Virus record (IMG/VR): IMGVR_UViG_3300020160_000328
Location: 33,778 to 97,777 of that record
Strand: one strand, 5' to 3'
DNA length: 64,000 nt
Source: a virus
Shown here: piece after piece, positions 48,086 through 57,390 of the stretch
Position numbering within the stretch: position 1 is the first letter of the stretch
Layout: each line of letters starts with the position of its first letter
The notes under the pieces: model-generated
Databases searched by the model: none
Told to the model about the DNA's origin: nothing
The model's input: the letters and a program-made list of their open reading frames with translations, nothing else
Made by a program: the position numbers and the translations under genes

Positions 48086-48898
48086 ATGGAAGAAAATAAA
48101 CACAAAGGAGAAAGATACAACCAGGGGAAATTAAGATTTGATTTAGTGCATCCATATGCACATGAACAAATGGTAAGAGTACTTACAAAAGGAGCTGAAA
48201 AATATGCTTCAAGGAATTGGGAGAGAGGTATGGCATGGTCTAATGTCATAGCTTCATTAAAAAGACACTTACAGGCTATAGAGTCTGGAGAAGATTTTGA
48301 TACAGAAACAGGAGAATTGCATGCAGCACATTTAGCTTGTAATTCTCATTTCTTAACTGCTTATTATAAGATATATCCTCAAGGGGATGATAGACCTCAT
48401 AACTACCTACATTCACCTAAGATAGGTTTGGATATAGATGGAGTTATAGGAGATTTTAATAAGCATTTATGTGATACTGTAGGTATAGATGTACACACTA
48501 TATCACATTGGAATGACCCTATTATAGGAAAACATTATCCTACTGTAAAGGATGATAAAAACTTTTGGTTAACAATGCCAACACTAGTTAATCCTTCAGA
48601 ACTACCATTTGAAGTGCATGCTTATATTACTTCTAGAAGTATAGATGATGCAGTTACTAAAGAATGGTTAGATAAAAATGGATTTCCTGTAGCAGATTTA
48701 TACTGTGTAGGTCATAATGAATCTAAAGTAGAAGTAGCATTAAAATCAGGTATAGATATATTTGTAGATGATAAGTTTGAGAATTTCAAAGAACTAAACA
48801 ATGCGGGTATATGTTGTTTCCTTATGGATGCACCACACAATCAACATTATAATGTAGGTTATAAAAGAATAAAACATTTAAAAGATTTAATAAATTAA
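48086..48898 (+). CDS. Fusion: dNTP diphosphohydrolase-like domain plus HAD nucleotidase
   Basis: 270 residues. N-terminal ~5-95 matches the phage dATP/dGTP diphosphohydrolase-like family (DUF5664): GERYNQGKLRFDLV, LTKGAEKYASRNWERG, and an ETGELHAAH metal segment. C-terminal ~110-268 is a HAD 5'-nucleotidase: GLDIDGVIGDF (DxD), TSRS, and FVDDKFEN. The chain could take a dNTP to dNMP and then to the nucleoside. The fusion is informative about pathway order; the preferred base is not readable. Confidence 0.75.
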   Translation: MEENKHKGERYNQGKLRFDLVHPYAHEQMVRVLTKGAEKYASRNWERGMAWSNVIASLKRHLQAIESGEDFDTETGELHAAHLACNSHFLTAYYKIYPQGDDRPHNYLHSPKIGLDIDGVIGDFNKHLCDTVGIDVHTISHWNDPIIGKHYPTVKDDKNFWLTMPTLVNPSELPFEVHAYITSRSIDDAVTKEWLDKNGFPVADLYCVGHNESKVEVALKSGIDIFVDDKFENFKELNNAGICCFLMDAPHNQHYNVGYKRIKHLKDLIN

Positions 48899-48901
48899 GT
48901 T

Positions 48902-49201
48902 ATGTACGATATTACAAGTAAAAAAGAAGTAGTTCAAATTGTGGAAGACACAAAAAAAGTATCTTTATCTGAATATGTAGGTATAAAAGTAAAAGAACTA
49001 AGAGAAAGCAAAGGATTAAGAGTAGCTGATATTGAAAAAGCTATGTTAACAAATCCTAATATTAAAAATAGTGTATCACATACAACAATAACTAATATAG
49101 AGAAAGGAATTTCTTCTGCTGTTAGATTAGATGTGATAGAATCTATAGGTGTAGTATTAGGTGTTAGTATAGACTATTTTATTCCTAAAGTAATACAATA
49201 A
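48902..49201 (+). CDS. XRE-family HTH regulator
   Basis: 99 residues. HTH at ~27-90: IKVKELRESKGLRVADIEKAM...VSHTTITNIEKGISSAVRLDVIESIGVVLGVS, the Cro/CI fold. It may control the middle genes; the palindrome at 33,165 is one possible target, not proven. Confidence 0.85.
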   Translation: MYDITSKKEVVQIVEDTKKVSLSEYVGIKVKELRESKGLRVADIEKAMLTNPNIKNSVSHTTITNIEKGISSAVRLDVIESIGVVLGVSIDYFIPKVIQ

Positions 49202-49206
49202 TTTTT

Positions 49207-51804
49207 ATGGGAAGTGAGTTATTAGATTACTTTAATGGAGATGAATTAGCTGCAAATGTGTGGCTAAGTAAATATGCACAAGAAGGAGAAAAAACTCCTG
49301 ATGATATGCACAGAAGGTTAGCAAAGGAATTTGCAAGAATTGAAGATAAGTATAAATTAGGTCCTTGTGCTGCTCACAGTATAGAGGATAAAATACTATC
49401 TAAATATGGTATTCAAAGAAAAGGTTTAACAGAAAAAAGTATATATGAATTATTTAAAGATTTTAAGTACATTGTACCTCAAGGCTCCATTATGGCTCAA
49501 TTGGGTTCCAGTAGTATCGGATCTCTCTCTAATTGTTTTGTGTTAGGTCAACCTGTTGATTCTTATGGAGGAATATTCCAGAAAGAACAACAAATGATTC
49601 AACTAATGAAAAGAAGAGGTGGTGTAGGTATAGATATATCTACATTAAGACCTGAAGGTACTGCAACTACTAATGCTGCTAAATCTAGTACAGGAGCTGT
49701 GTCATTTATGCACAGATTCTCTAATGGTACTAGAGAAGTAGCACAAAATGGTAGAAGAGGTGCATTAATGTTAAGTATTGATATAAATCATCCTGATGTA
49801 ATGCAATTCATTAAGATTAAAAGAGATTTAACACAGGTAACTGGAGCTAATATTTCAATTAAGCTTAATAATGAATTTATGGAAGCTGTAGAGAATGATG
49901 AAGATTATCTTTTAAAATTTCCTTGTAACTATAGTACTAGTGATTTACAATCTATTAATAAATTAGATAGTGTTCTTATACAAGGAGAATATAACAAACT
50001 TGAAAAACTAAAAGTTATAGAAGGTTGGGTATATGTAAAAAGAATCAAAGCTAGAGAATATTGGGATGAGATTATTAAGTCTGCACATAATGTAGCTGAA
50101 CCAGGACTTATGTTTTGGGATAATATGACAGGATATAGTCCTGATGGTGTATATCCTCAATTTAAACAAGTAACTACAAATCCTTGTGCTGAGATTGGTA
50201 TGCAACCTTATGATGCTTGTAGGTTAATAGCAGTTAATTTATATAGTTTTGTACATAAACCTTTTACAAAGGATGCAACATTTGATTTTGGTAAGTTCTA
50301 TGCTTATAACTATGAAGCAATGAGATTATCTGATGATTTAATTGATTTAGAATTAGAACATATAGATAGAATACTTACTAAAATAGAGAATGACCCTGAA
50401 GAAGATGATGTCAAAATGGCAGAATATGACTTATGGCATAAAATTAGAAGTACAGCTAAAGCAAGTAGAAGAACAGGTTTAGGATTAACTGCATTAGGAG
50501 ATACTCTTGCTGCACTAGGGTTAAAATATGACTCAGAAGAAGGTTTATATTTTATAGAAGCTTTGATGAAAACAAAGATGGAATCTGAATTAGATTGTAC
50601 TATTGATTTAGCAATCTTAAGAGGACCATTTGAGGGATGGGATAATACATTAGAATATCCTACATCAAACAATGGAAATGCAGGGTATAATGGAAATGAT
50701 TTCTATAGTTTTATAAGAAATAGTTTTCCTGAACAGTATAATAGAATGTATCAATATGGTAGAAGAAATGTATCTTGGAGTACAGTTGCTCCAACAGGAA
50801 CAGTAAGTTTACTTACACAAACTACATCAGGATTAGAACCTTTATTCATGCCATTTTATATGAGAAGAAAAAAGGTAAATCCTAATGATAAAGATGTTAG
50901 AGTAGATTTTACAGACCAAAATGGAGATACTTGGCAAGAGTTTCCTGTTATACATCCTAAATTTCAAGAGTGGATTAAACTATGGTGGAATGATGTAGCT
51001 TGTGGTGCAAAAACATTACAAGACTTAACTAAAGATGATTTAGAAAAAGCTTTTAAATTTTCACCTTGGTATGGAAGTACAGCTAATGATATTAACTGGG
51101 TTAAAAGAGTAGAAATACAAGGTGTTATACAAAAATATATTACTCATAGTATTTCCTCTACTATTAACTTACCTGAGAATGTTACAGAAGCAGAAGTATC
51201 TCAAATATACTTAGAGTCTTGGAAAAAAGGTCTTAAAGGTATTACAGTTTATAGAGATGGTTCTAGAAGTGGTGTATTAGTATCTGAATCTAACAAGGAT
51301 AGAAACTCATTTGATTATGTAGATTCTGTTAAAAGACCTAAAGAATTAGAAGCAGAAGTACATTTAACTAAAGTAGGAGGTCAACCTGTAAATGTATTTA
51401 TTGGTTTATTAAACAATAAACCATATGAAATATTTATAGATACTACAAGTATGGCTAATCAGAAAGGTACTATTGTAAAGAAATCTAAAGGTAATTATAC
51501 TTTTAAATCAGATAATACCACAGCTCATATTATAAGTGATATGAATGATGAACAAGCAGCTATTACAAGATTAACTTCAACTGCACTAAGACATGGGGCA
51601 GATATTAAGTTTATTGTAGAGCAGTTAAATAAATGTGATGGTGATTTATTCTCATTCACTAAAGCTTTAGCTAGAGTTCTTAAGAAGTATATTCCAGATG
51701 GAGAGAAATCTACTGTAAAATGTAATGATTGTGGTTCTGATAATGTAATATTTGAAGAAGGTTGCAGTTCCTGCAAAGATTGTGGAAGCTCTAAGTGTGG
51801 GTGA
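49207..51804 (+). CDS. nrdJ: Class II (adenosylcobalamin-dependent) ribonucleotide reductase
   Basis: 865 residues. Substrate and active-site features: SLSNCFVLG early cysteine, the NPCAE radical-site motif near 328, and a C-terminal swinging tail with CNDCGSDN...CSSCKDCGSSKCG. No NrdB partner is present, as expected for class II. Converts NTPs/NDPs to deoxy forms using host or dietary B12, suited to an anaerobic gut host. Its last codons are echoed at the end of the HNH gene downstream, suggesting an insertion. Confidence 0.9.
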   Translation: MGSELLDYFNGDELAANVWLSKYAQEGEKTPDDMHRRLAKEFARIEDKYKLGPCAAHSIEDKILSKYGIQRKGLTEKSIYELFKDFKYIVPQGSIMAQLGSSSIGSLSNCFVLGQPVDSYGGIFQKEQQMIQLMKRRGGVGIDISTLRPEGTATTNAAKSSTGAVSFMHRFSNGTREVAQNGRRGALMLSIDINHPDVMQFIKIKRDLTQVTGANISIKLNNEFMEAVENDEDYLLKFPCNYSTSDLQSINKLDSVLIQGEYNKLEKLKVIEGWVYVKRIKAREYWDEIIKSAHNVAEPGLMFWDNMTGYSPDGVYPQFKQVTTNPCAEIGMQPYDACRLIAVNLYSFVHKPFTKDATFDFGKFYAYNYEAMRLSDDLIDLELEHIDRILTKIENDPEEDDVKMAEYDLWHKIRSTAKASRRTGLGLTALGDTLAALGLKYDSEEGLYFIEALMKTKMESELDCTIDLAILRGPFEGWDNTLEYPTSNNGNAGYNGNDFYSFIRNSFPEQYNRMYQYGRRNVSWSTVAPTGTVSLLTQTTSGLEPLFMPFYMRRKKVNPNDKDVRVDFTDQNGDTWQEFPVIHPKFQEWIKLWWNDVACGAKTLQDLTKDDLEKAFKFSPWYGSTANDINWVKRVEIQGVIQKYITHSISSTINLPENVTEAEVSQIYLESWKKGLKGITVYRDGSRSGVLVSESNKDRNSFDYVDSVKRPKELEAEVHLTKVGGQPVNVFIGLLNNKPYEIFIDTTSMANQKGTIVKKSKGNYTFKSDNTTAHIISDMNDEQAAITRLTSTALRHGADIKFIVEQLNKCDGDLFSFTKALARVLKKYIPDGEKSTVKCNDCGSDNVIFEEGCSSCKDCGSSKCG

Positions 51805-51811
51805 TAATTAT

Positions 51812-51842
51812 TTTGTTTATTAAAATAAAAATGTTATATTTG
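51812..51842 (+). promoter_or_regulatory. Consensus promoter of the HNH endonuclease gene
   Basis: TTTG (51,812-51,815), 19-base spacer, TATATTTG (51,835-51,842): a full match to the Bacteroidetes consensus, 24 bases before ATG 51,867. A private promoter inside an otherwise packed operon fits a mobile gene. Confidence 0.8.
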
Positions 51843-51866
51843 TATGTTTAATTTAAACACGCAATT

Positions 51867-52391
51867 ATGACAAAGATATTAAAATATGTACCTATAATAG
51901 GACAAACTTACAGAGATTGGACAGTAATATCTGACCAAATTTATAAAAAAGATTCTAACAGGGCAACTTATTGGAAAGTAAGATGTAAATGTGGAACTGA
52001 AGGTTTAAGAAATGCAGCACATTTAGTCAATGAGAAAGTAACATCTTGTAAAAGTTGTGCTGCTCTTAAACTTCCTTTTGAACAATCCTATTTAAGAAAA
52101 ATAGAAGAAAGAGCTATTAAAAAAGGTTTTGAATTTAACTTAACCTTGGAGTACTTAATGTCTATATTTAATGAAAAATGTGCTTTAAGTGGTTTAGAAA
52201 TTCAATTTGGTAAACATTGGAAAATAATGTCAGACCAAACAGCTTCTCTTGATAGGATAGATAATACAAAAGGTTATATTATAGGTAATGTACAATGGGT
52301 ACATAAACAAGTAAATTTTATGAAAGGAACAATGGAACAAAAAGAATTTATTAAATTTTGTAGACTAATAAGTTCAAGTAAATGTGGATAA
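51867..52391 (+). CDS. HNH homing endonuclease, inserted at the nrdJ 3' end
   Basis: 174 residues. Zinc-ribbon-like N-terminal part (VRCKCGTEGLRN...VTSCKSCAALK), then an HNH-type core: NEKCALSGLEIQFG and ASLDRIDNTKGYIIGNVQWVHKQVN. The final six residues SSSKCG and stop nearly repeat the NrdJ end GSSKCG with different codons, so this gene appears fused in frame to the original nrdJ terminus. It has its own promoter, unlike its neighbours. Confidence 0.85.
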   Translation: MTKILKYVPIIGQTYRDWTVISDQIYKKDSNRATYWKVRCKCGTEGLRNAAHLVNEKVTSCKSCAALKLPFEQSYLRKIEERAIKKGFEFNLTLEYLMSIFNEKCALSGLEIQFGKHWKIMSDQTASLDRIDNTKGYIIGNVQWVHKQVNFMKGTMEQKEFIKFCRLISSSKCG

Positions 52392-52392
52392 A

Positions 52393-52800
52393 ATGAAGGA
52401 TTGGATATTTGAACAAAGTGTTAGGGAAGAAATAGAAAAGAAACAATTAAAATTATTTACAATGGATGTAAAGGAATATCAAGAAGTTATTAAGAAAACA
52501 GCAGTGTTTCCTAAAGAAATAGGATTAACATATTGTACAATGGGTTTATGTGGTGAAGCTGGTGAAGTAGCTGAAAAGATGAAAAAGCTTTTCAGAGACA
52601 AAGGTGGTGTAGTTACAGAAGAATTTAAGTATGATATCAAAAAAGAACTAGGTGATGTTGTGTGGTATGTTACTGCATTAGCAAATGAGTTAGGTTTAAC
52701 TTTAGAAGAAATTCTAGAAGCTAACTATGAAAAGCTAATGAAGAGAAGAGCTACAAATACATTACATGGTAATGGAGATAATAGAGAAGAGGGTATTTAG
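52393..52800 (+). CDS. MazG-like nucleotide pyrophosphohydrolase
   Basis: 135 residues from ATG 52,393; the open frame could also start at GTG 52,384 overlapping the HNH stop. MazG pattern: YCTMGLCGEAGEVAEKMKK (EExxE-like metal site) and KELGDVVWYVTALANELG (D-helix). Hydrolyses dNTPs or (p)ppGpp-type nucleotides. A stem-loop terminator includes its stop codon. Confidence 0.85.
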   Translation: MKDWIFEQSVREEIEKKQLKLFTMDVKEYQEVIKKTAVFPKEIGLTYCTMGLCGEAGEVAEKMKKLFRDKGGVVTEEFKYDIKKELGDVVWYVTALANELGLTLEEILEANYEKLMKRRATNTLHGNGDNREEGI

Positions 52801-52813
52801 CCCTCTTCTTTTC
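52786..52813 (+). terminator. Terminator overlapping the MazG-like gene stop
   Basis: GAAGAGGG/CCCTCTTC, perfect 8-bp stem whose loop contains the stop codon TAG, followed by TTTTC. Confidence 0.85.
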
Positions 52814-52833
52814 TAACTAAAATAATAATTAAT

Positions 52834-53526
52834 ATGCCACATAAAAAACTAGATTTAGAACTACTTCCTTATAGAGAATCTTTTTCTAAAGGTAAAGACC
52901 CAGGAGGTTGGGGAAGAGGTTATGGTAAAGGAGTATATAAAAGAATAGGAGATTATTTTCCTTATACAATAGTAAGTAGAGTATTAAAAGAATTTATAGG
53001 TAAACCTGTAGATGATGCTTTTTCTAAATATTGTAAAATTGTACCTGTATATCAACAACAATTCTTTTGGGATGAAATAAAACCTAAAAGACCTAGATGG
53101 AGAAATATTGTATACTATTTCATAGATGAAAATGGGCTTATTCAAAAGAATAATAAAGAAGTAGCTAAGACTATTTACAAAATACCTTCTTTTGATATAG
53201 AGTATGGTTATATTAATTATGAAACAGGTGACACTAAAACTAGAAGAGAACATAATTCTTATATACATTCTAGATACTCTTGGGGTATTATCAAAGGTAA
53301 GCTTTATGAATTTGAACATAAAAACTATTTATACTATAAATGTTTCTATGAACAACAATTTAAAAAGAGAAAACTAATAAAACAAAAAGCAAAAGAACAA
53401 AGAGAAAAACAATACTCATTTTTAACTAAATCAGAACTAGAAATTATTAATAATAGAAAAGATGATATTATTAATAGAGATAGACATGGTTTTGATGATA
53501 TGAGTTTTAAAAATAGAGCAACATGA
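52834..53526 (+). CDS. Hypothetical basic protein (230 aa)
   Basis: Tyr/Lys/Arg-rich with a GGWGRGYGKG glycine stretch near residue 30 and a basic coiled coil at the C terminus. Nucleic-acid binding is plausible. Overlaps the next gene by 4 bases. Confidence 0.5.
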   Translation: MPHKKLDLELLPYRESFSKGKDPGGWGRGYGKGVYKRIGDYFPYTIVSRVLKEFIGKPVDDAFSKYCKIVPVYQQQFFWDEIKPKRPRWRNIVYYFIDENGLIQKNNKEVAKTIYKIPSFDIEYGYINYETGDTKTRREHNSYIHSRYSWGIIKGKLYEFEHKNYLYYKCFYEQQFKKRKLIKQKAKEQREKQYSFLTKSELEIINNRKDDIINRDRHGFDDMSFKNRAT

Positions 53527-53765
53527 CAAGAGAAGCATATATACAATATAGAATCTCTAATCAACTCATTCCTATAGTATATGAACTATACTATAAGGAG
53601 TGTTTACGAAGAGATAAACAACCAATTTCAATAGAAGTATTTGATCATGTATTTCCATTGTATCCATTAGCTAATAAAGTAGTAGATGAATCTATAAGAT
53701 ATTATGATAAGGTATTTGATATTAGGTATTTAGAATTTAAAGAAAAAATAATCAGAATATTATGA
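53523..53765 (+). CDS. Hypothetical small protein (80 aa)
   Basis: Helical, aromatic-rich, no motif. Coupled to both neighbours by 4-base overlaps. Confidence 0.5.
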   Translation: MTREAYIQYRISNQLIPIVYELYYKECLRRDKQPISIEVFDHVFPLYPLANKVVDESIRYYDKVFDIRYLEFKEKIIRIL

Positions 53766-54388
53766 GTAACAACTATAAAAAAATATTTATAGGTATAGTA
53801 GTATTTATACTATGTGTAGGTTTATTACAGAAATGTAATAACAATAAATACAACCAATTAAAAGGTAAGTATGAGATACTTGAGGACCAGTACAAAAAAC
53901 AAAAAGATGGTGTAAAAGTATTTGAAGATTTTAGAATTAAAGAGAAAGACTCTTTAAATTTAGAAATTAAGAAGAGAGAAAAATCAAATAAAGATTTGTC
54001 ATATGATAATCAACAACTAGAATCTAGAATCAATGTAATTAAAAATAGACCACAAAAGATTTATAAAGATGTAACTCCTGAAATTAATGATAAATTAAAT
54101 GAAGGTGATAACTGTATTGAGATTATACCTTTAAAAGATAAACAAATTGAGAATCAAACTGTACAAATTTCTAATTTAGAAAAAGATAAGTCTGATATTA
54201 AGACACAATTAACTACAGCAGAGCAAGATATTCTTAAAAGAAAAGAATTAGAAAAGTCTGCTGAAGATAATATCAACAATTTAAAAAGTCAAGTTAATAA
54301 ATTAAAAACCAAAAGTACTTTAAATAAAATCTTAGTTCCAGTAGCATTTGGAGTTGGAGGATTTTTAGGGTATCAAATAGCTAAGTAA
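53762..54388 (+). CDS. Membrane-anchored coiled-coil protein, spanin-like
   Basis: 208 residues. N-terminal transmembrane span at ~7-23, a long coiled coil (~30-180) and a glycine-rich hydrophobic C-terminal segment (VPVAFGVGGFLGYQIAK). Inner-membrane spanins have an N-terminal span plus a periplasmic coiled coil; the C-terminal hydrophobic end is unusual for them. It is far from the endolysin gene, so this is tentative. Confidence 0.45.
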   Translation: MSNNYKKIFIGIVVFILCVGLLQKCNNNKYNQLKGKYEILEDQYKKQKDGVKVFEDFRIKEKDSLNLEIKKREKSNKDLSYDNQQLESRINVIKNRPQKIYKDVTPEINDKLNEGDNCIEIIPLKDKQIENQTVQISNLEKDKSDIKTQLTTAEQDILKRKELEKSAEDNINNLKSQVNKLKTKSTLNKILVPVAFGVGGFLGYQIAK

Positions 54389-55593
54389 TGGAAGCAGTAA
54401 CAATAGTAACAATTAAGAATAAAATTCCTTTATATAAAGGAGAAGAAGCAGCAAATGCAATTGAGTTAATAGAACTTGAAGAAGTTGGATATGAGTTAGT
54501 AGCAGGAAAGTCTTTATATCAAATTGGGGATAAAGCTGTACTTATTCAACCTGATTATAATCTATCTGATATAGTTCTATTTGAATCATTTATTAGACCT
54601 ATTAATCCAAATACAGGATTACCTGATGAATCTATGTCAAAACTTGGTAAAACAGAAGGTTTACCAAGAAGAATTAGAGCTAAAAAGTTTAATCTTTCTA
54701 AAGTACCAAATGGAGATCCAGTTTATAGTAATGGTATTCTTTTACCTTATAATGAAGTTGTATCTTATATAGGTAGTGTTATATTAGAGAATGTAGATTT
54801 AACTTCAAAACTAGGTATTACTAAATATGAAGAGCCTGAATATACTTCTAAAGGAGGTATAAAAGTAGGTGGTACTTTGAAGTTTCCTAATGGTATTTAT
54901 AAAACTGATGAAGAGAATGTTAATAACCTTTGGAATCATTTAGAAAATAAAATAGGTTATCCTATAACTCTTGTTGGAACAGAAAAAGTAGATGGTTCAA
55001 GTATTACAATAGGAATTACTCCTGAAATACCAGAAGGATTCATTTGTTCAAGAAACATGAGAAAGAAGTTAACTATATCTAAATGGGTAGGTAATTATAG
55101 AAATCCTACTGTTTGGGAATGGATTAAATCTTTATTTGGTATTATACCTGATTTAAAGGAACTAGAAGAAGTTGTTAATGATGATGATTTTGTAAGATAT
55201 GGTTTACCATACTTAAGAGTAATGCAAGAGATGGGAATAACTAACCTTATTCTAAGAGGAGAACTTAATGGTGGTAAACTTAAAGGTTCAGGTAATAAGA
55301 ATAATCCAGCATCTAAACTATCAGCTAATATCAAATTCTTTGGTATGGATAGAATAAATGAAGTTGGACAATCTGAAAAACTTCCTTATGTGTTGTTAAA
55401 TAGAACTAATCAAAAAGTATGTTTTGATATGGTAAAAGAAGTGTTTAATAAAACATTCAATTCTAAAGAAGAAATATTACAAGAATGTAATCAATACTTT
55501 AAAGAAAATATGATTGAAGGTATTGTAATTAGAACTCTTGATAGTAAGTTTAGTGCAAAAGTAATGAATCTAGAATATGATTCTAAAAAATAA
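54388..55593 (+). CDS. RNA ligase, RNL5/DraRnl (DRB0094) type
   Basis: 401 residues. An N-terminal OB-like domain (~1-130: LYQIGDKAVLIQPDYNL, RRIRAKKFNLSKVPNGDPVYSNGILLP) typical of the Deinococcus RNA ligase family precedes the nucleotidyltransferase: motif I EKVDGSS with Lys200, motif III-like LILRGELNGG, motif IV EGIVIRT, and a motif V-like KVMNLEY. These ATP-dependent ligases seal RNA nicks. It could repair cleaved tRNAs or join RNAs of the array. Confidence 0.85.
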   Translation: MEAVTIVTIKNKIPLYKGEEAANAIELIELEEVGYELVAGKSLYQIGDKAVLIQPDYNLSDIVLFESFIRPINPNTGLPDESMSKLGKTEGLPRRIRAKKFNLSKVPNGDPVYSNGILLPYNEVVSYIGSVILENVDLTSKLGITKYEEPEYTSKGGIKVGGTLKFPNGIYKTDEENVNNLWNHLENKIGYPITLVGTEKVDGSSITIGITPEIPEGFICSRNMRKKLTISKWVGNYRNPTVWEWIKSLFGIIPDLKELEEVVNDDDFVRYGLPYLRVMQEMGITNLILRGELNGGKLKGSGNKNNPASKLSANIKFFGMDRINEVGQSEKLPYVLLNRTNQKVCFDMVKEVFNKTFNSKEEILQECNQYFKENMIEGIVIRTLDSKFSAKVMNLEYDSKK

Positions 55594-55596
55594 ATT

Positions 55597-56418
55597 ATGA
55601 TATTAGATTTAAGAAAAGGTTTTGGAGATTTTCCTGAATACAAATTATTCAAATTTCCTGATAACTCAATTAAATTTGAGTTGAAAAGTAATGATATTGT
55701 TACTAGAGTTATTACAACACTTAGAACCAATGATGATATAATTACTTTAGCTTTTGTAAAAGATGTTATAGATCATTCACAGAAAGGTAATCCAATGTTG
55801 ATTATAACTTATATGATGTATCAACAAGATGATAGAAGATTTAAAGCAGAAGAAAGTTTTGGTCTTAAAATAATATCTAATTTTATTAATTCTATGAATT
55901 GGGAAATGGTAATGATTTATCATCCACATTCTGATAAAGTAGAGTTTATTAATAAATGTATTATAAGAAGCAATAGAGAGTTTTTAGAACATTCTATTGC
56001 TGATATTAAAGCTAGTCAAGGTGATGATACACCATTAACATGGGTTATACCAGATTCAGGTGCTTTTAAAACTCAATTTAAACAGATTGAGAAGCTAAAC
56101 TATCCTAACTTTATAACTTGTATGAAGTCAAGAGATCATGAAACAGGAGAGATTAAAACTATTGTAAACACAGAAGATTTACAAGGTAATGATTGTTTCA
56201 TAGTTGATGATATATGTTTAGGTGGTAGAACATTTAAAAATATAGCAGAAGAACTTAAAGCTAAAAACTGTGGTAAATTATATCTAATAGTTTCACATGG
56301 TATATTTAACTATGGAGTTGAAGATTTGTTACAAGTATTTGATACGATCTATACAACAGATAGTATTTGTACTATAGAACATGAAAGACTTAAAGTAAGA
56401 AAACTTGAAAGAATATAA
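55597..56418 (+). CDS. prs: Ribose-phosphate pyrophosphokinase (PRPP synthetase)
   Basis: 273 residues, slightly short for the family. MIYHPHSDKVEF (metal-His loop region), the flexible-loop area DHETGEIKT, and the PRPP/ribose-5-phosphate loop IVDDICLGGRTF near 205-216. Makes PRPP from ribose-5-phosphate and ATP, which is the co-substrate of the Nampt encoded at 60,783. Confidence 0.88.
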   Translation: MILDLRKGFGDFPEYKLFKFPDNSIKFELKSNDIVTRVITTLRTNDDIITLAFVKDVIDHSQKGNPMLIITYMMYQQDDRRFKAEESFGLKIISNFINSMNWEMVMIYHPHSDKVEFINKCIIRSNREFLEHSIADIKASQGDDTPLTWVIPDSGAFKTQFKQIEKLNYPNFITCMKSRDHETGEIKTIVNTEDLQGNDCFIVDDICLGGRTFKNIAEELKAKNCGKLYLIVSHGIFNYGVEDLLQVFDTIYTTDSICTIEHERLKVRKLERI

Positions 56419-56593
56419 TAAATTAATCAAAGAAATTCAAAAGAACAGTAAATTTAAAATAGTAAAGACTAGTGCTACTAAAGCTACTATAAAAGTAGTT
56501 CACATAGAGAGTGGTAGTCTTTACTCTGTTCACCCTGGAAATAATGCAGTATTTCCATTGCGTAAATGGATTTCAAAACAAGAACAATTATGA
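56405..56593 (+). CDS. HicA-like small protein
   Basis: 62 residues with the dsRBD-like HicA layout: KEYNKLIKEIQKNSKFKIVKTSATKATIKVVH...YSVHPGNNAVFPLRKWI. The catalytic His of HicA usually lies in a GSH motif; here HPGN is the closest, so nuclease activity is uncertain. No HicB antitoxin gene is next to it. Overlaps the PRPP synthetase gene by 14 bases. Confidence 0.5.
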   Translation: MKEYNKLIKEIQKNSKFKIVKTSATKATIKVVHIESGSLYSVHPGNNAVFPLRKWISKQEQL

Positions 56594-57390
56594 GAATATT
56601 AGTATGTGGTGATATCCACGGAGGATTTAAGTCCTTAATACAAGCTCTAGAAAGAGCAAATTTTGATAACTCTAAAGATAAGTTAATATTCCTTGGAGAT
56701 TATGTAGATGGTTGGAGTGAAACAGCAGAACTTATAGAGTTTCTAATAGGTTTACAAGAAGAAGCTAATGGAAGACATATCTTTATCAGAGGTAATCATG
56801 ATAAATGGTGTGAAGATTGGATAATAAAAGGATATTGTCCTGAAGGTTGGAAAGTTCAAGGTGGTCAAGCTACTATAGATTCTTATATAAGAACAGGTTA
56901 TTTAGTTTCAGATAAGCATAGAGACTTCTTTAAAAATCTAGTTAACTTTTATGTAGATGAAGAAAACAGAGGATTTGTGCATGGAGGATTTATATCTAAG
57001 AATGGATTAGGTTATGAGCACTATGAATCAGATTACTACTGGGATAGAGATTTATGGAACTTAGCTGTTATACAACATAATAATTTCCACCAAGCTTCTA
57101 AAGAAGTGTTATCTAAAGCTAGAAGATTTGAAAAACATAAAGAAGTTTATATAGGTCATACTACAACAGGAATCTGGTTATGTAAACCTCATTTACCTGA
57201 GTATGGAATGACACAACAAGAATCTAAAAATGGTAGAATTGTAGTTCCTATGCACAGATGTAATGTTTGGAATATGGATACAGGTGGAGGTTATGAAGGT
57301 AAAGTAACAATAATGGATATAGATACAAAAGAATTTTTCCAAAGTGATTTTGTAAATACTTTATATCCTAATGATAGAGGAAGAAACTAA
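56590..57390 (+). CDS. PPP-type metallophosphoesterase
   Basis: 266 residues from ATG 56,590; a GTG/ATG-type extension to 56,566 is rejected because MRILVCGDIHG is the natural start. Motifs GDIHG, GDYVDG, RGNHD and later IGHTTTG match the lambda-phosphatase/PP1-like family. Dephosphorylates proteins or nucleotides. Confidence 0.9.
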   Translation: MRILVCGDIHGGFKSLIQALERANFDNSKDKLIFLGDYVDGWSETAELIEFLIGLQEEANGRHIFIRGNHDKWCEDWIIKGYCPEGWKVQGGQATIDSYIRTGYLVSDKHRDFFKNLVNFYVDEENRGFVHGGFISKNGLGYEHYESDYYWDRDLWNLAVIQHNNFHQASKEVLSKARRFEKHKEVYIGHTTTGIWLCKPHLPEYGMTQQESKNGRIVVPMHRCNVWNMDTGGGYEGKVTIMDIDTKEFFQSDFVNTLYPNDRGRN

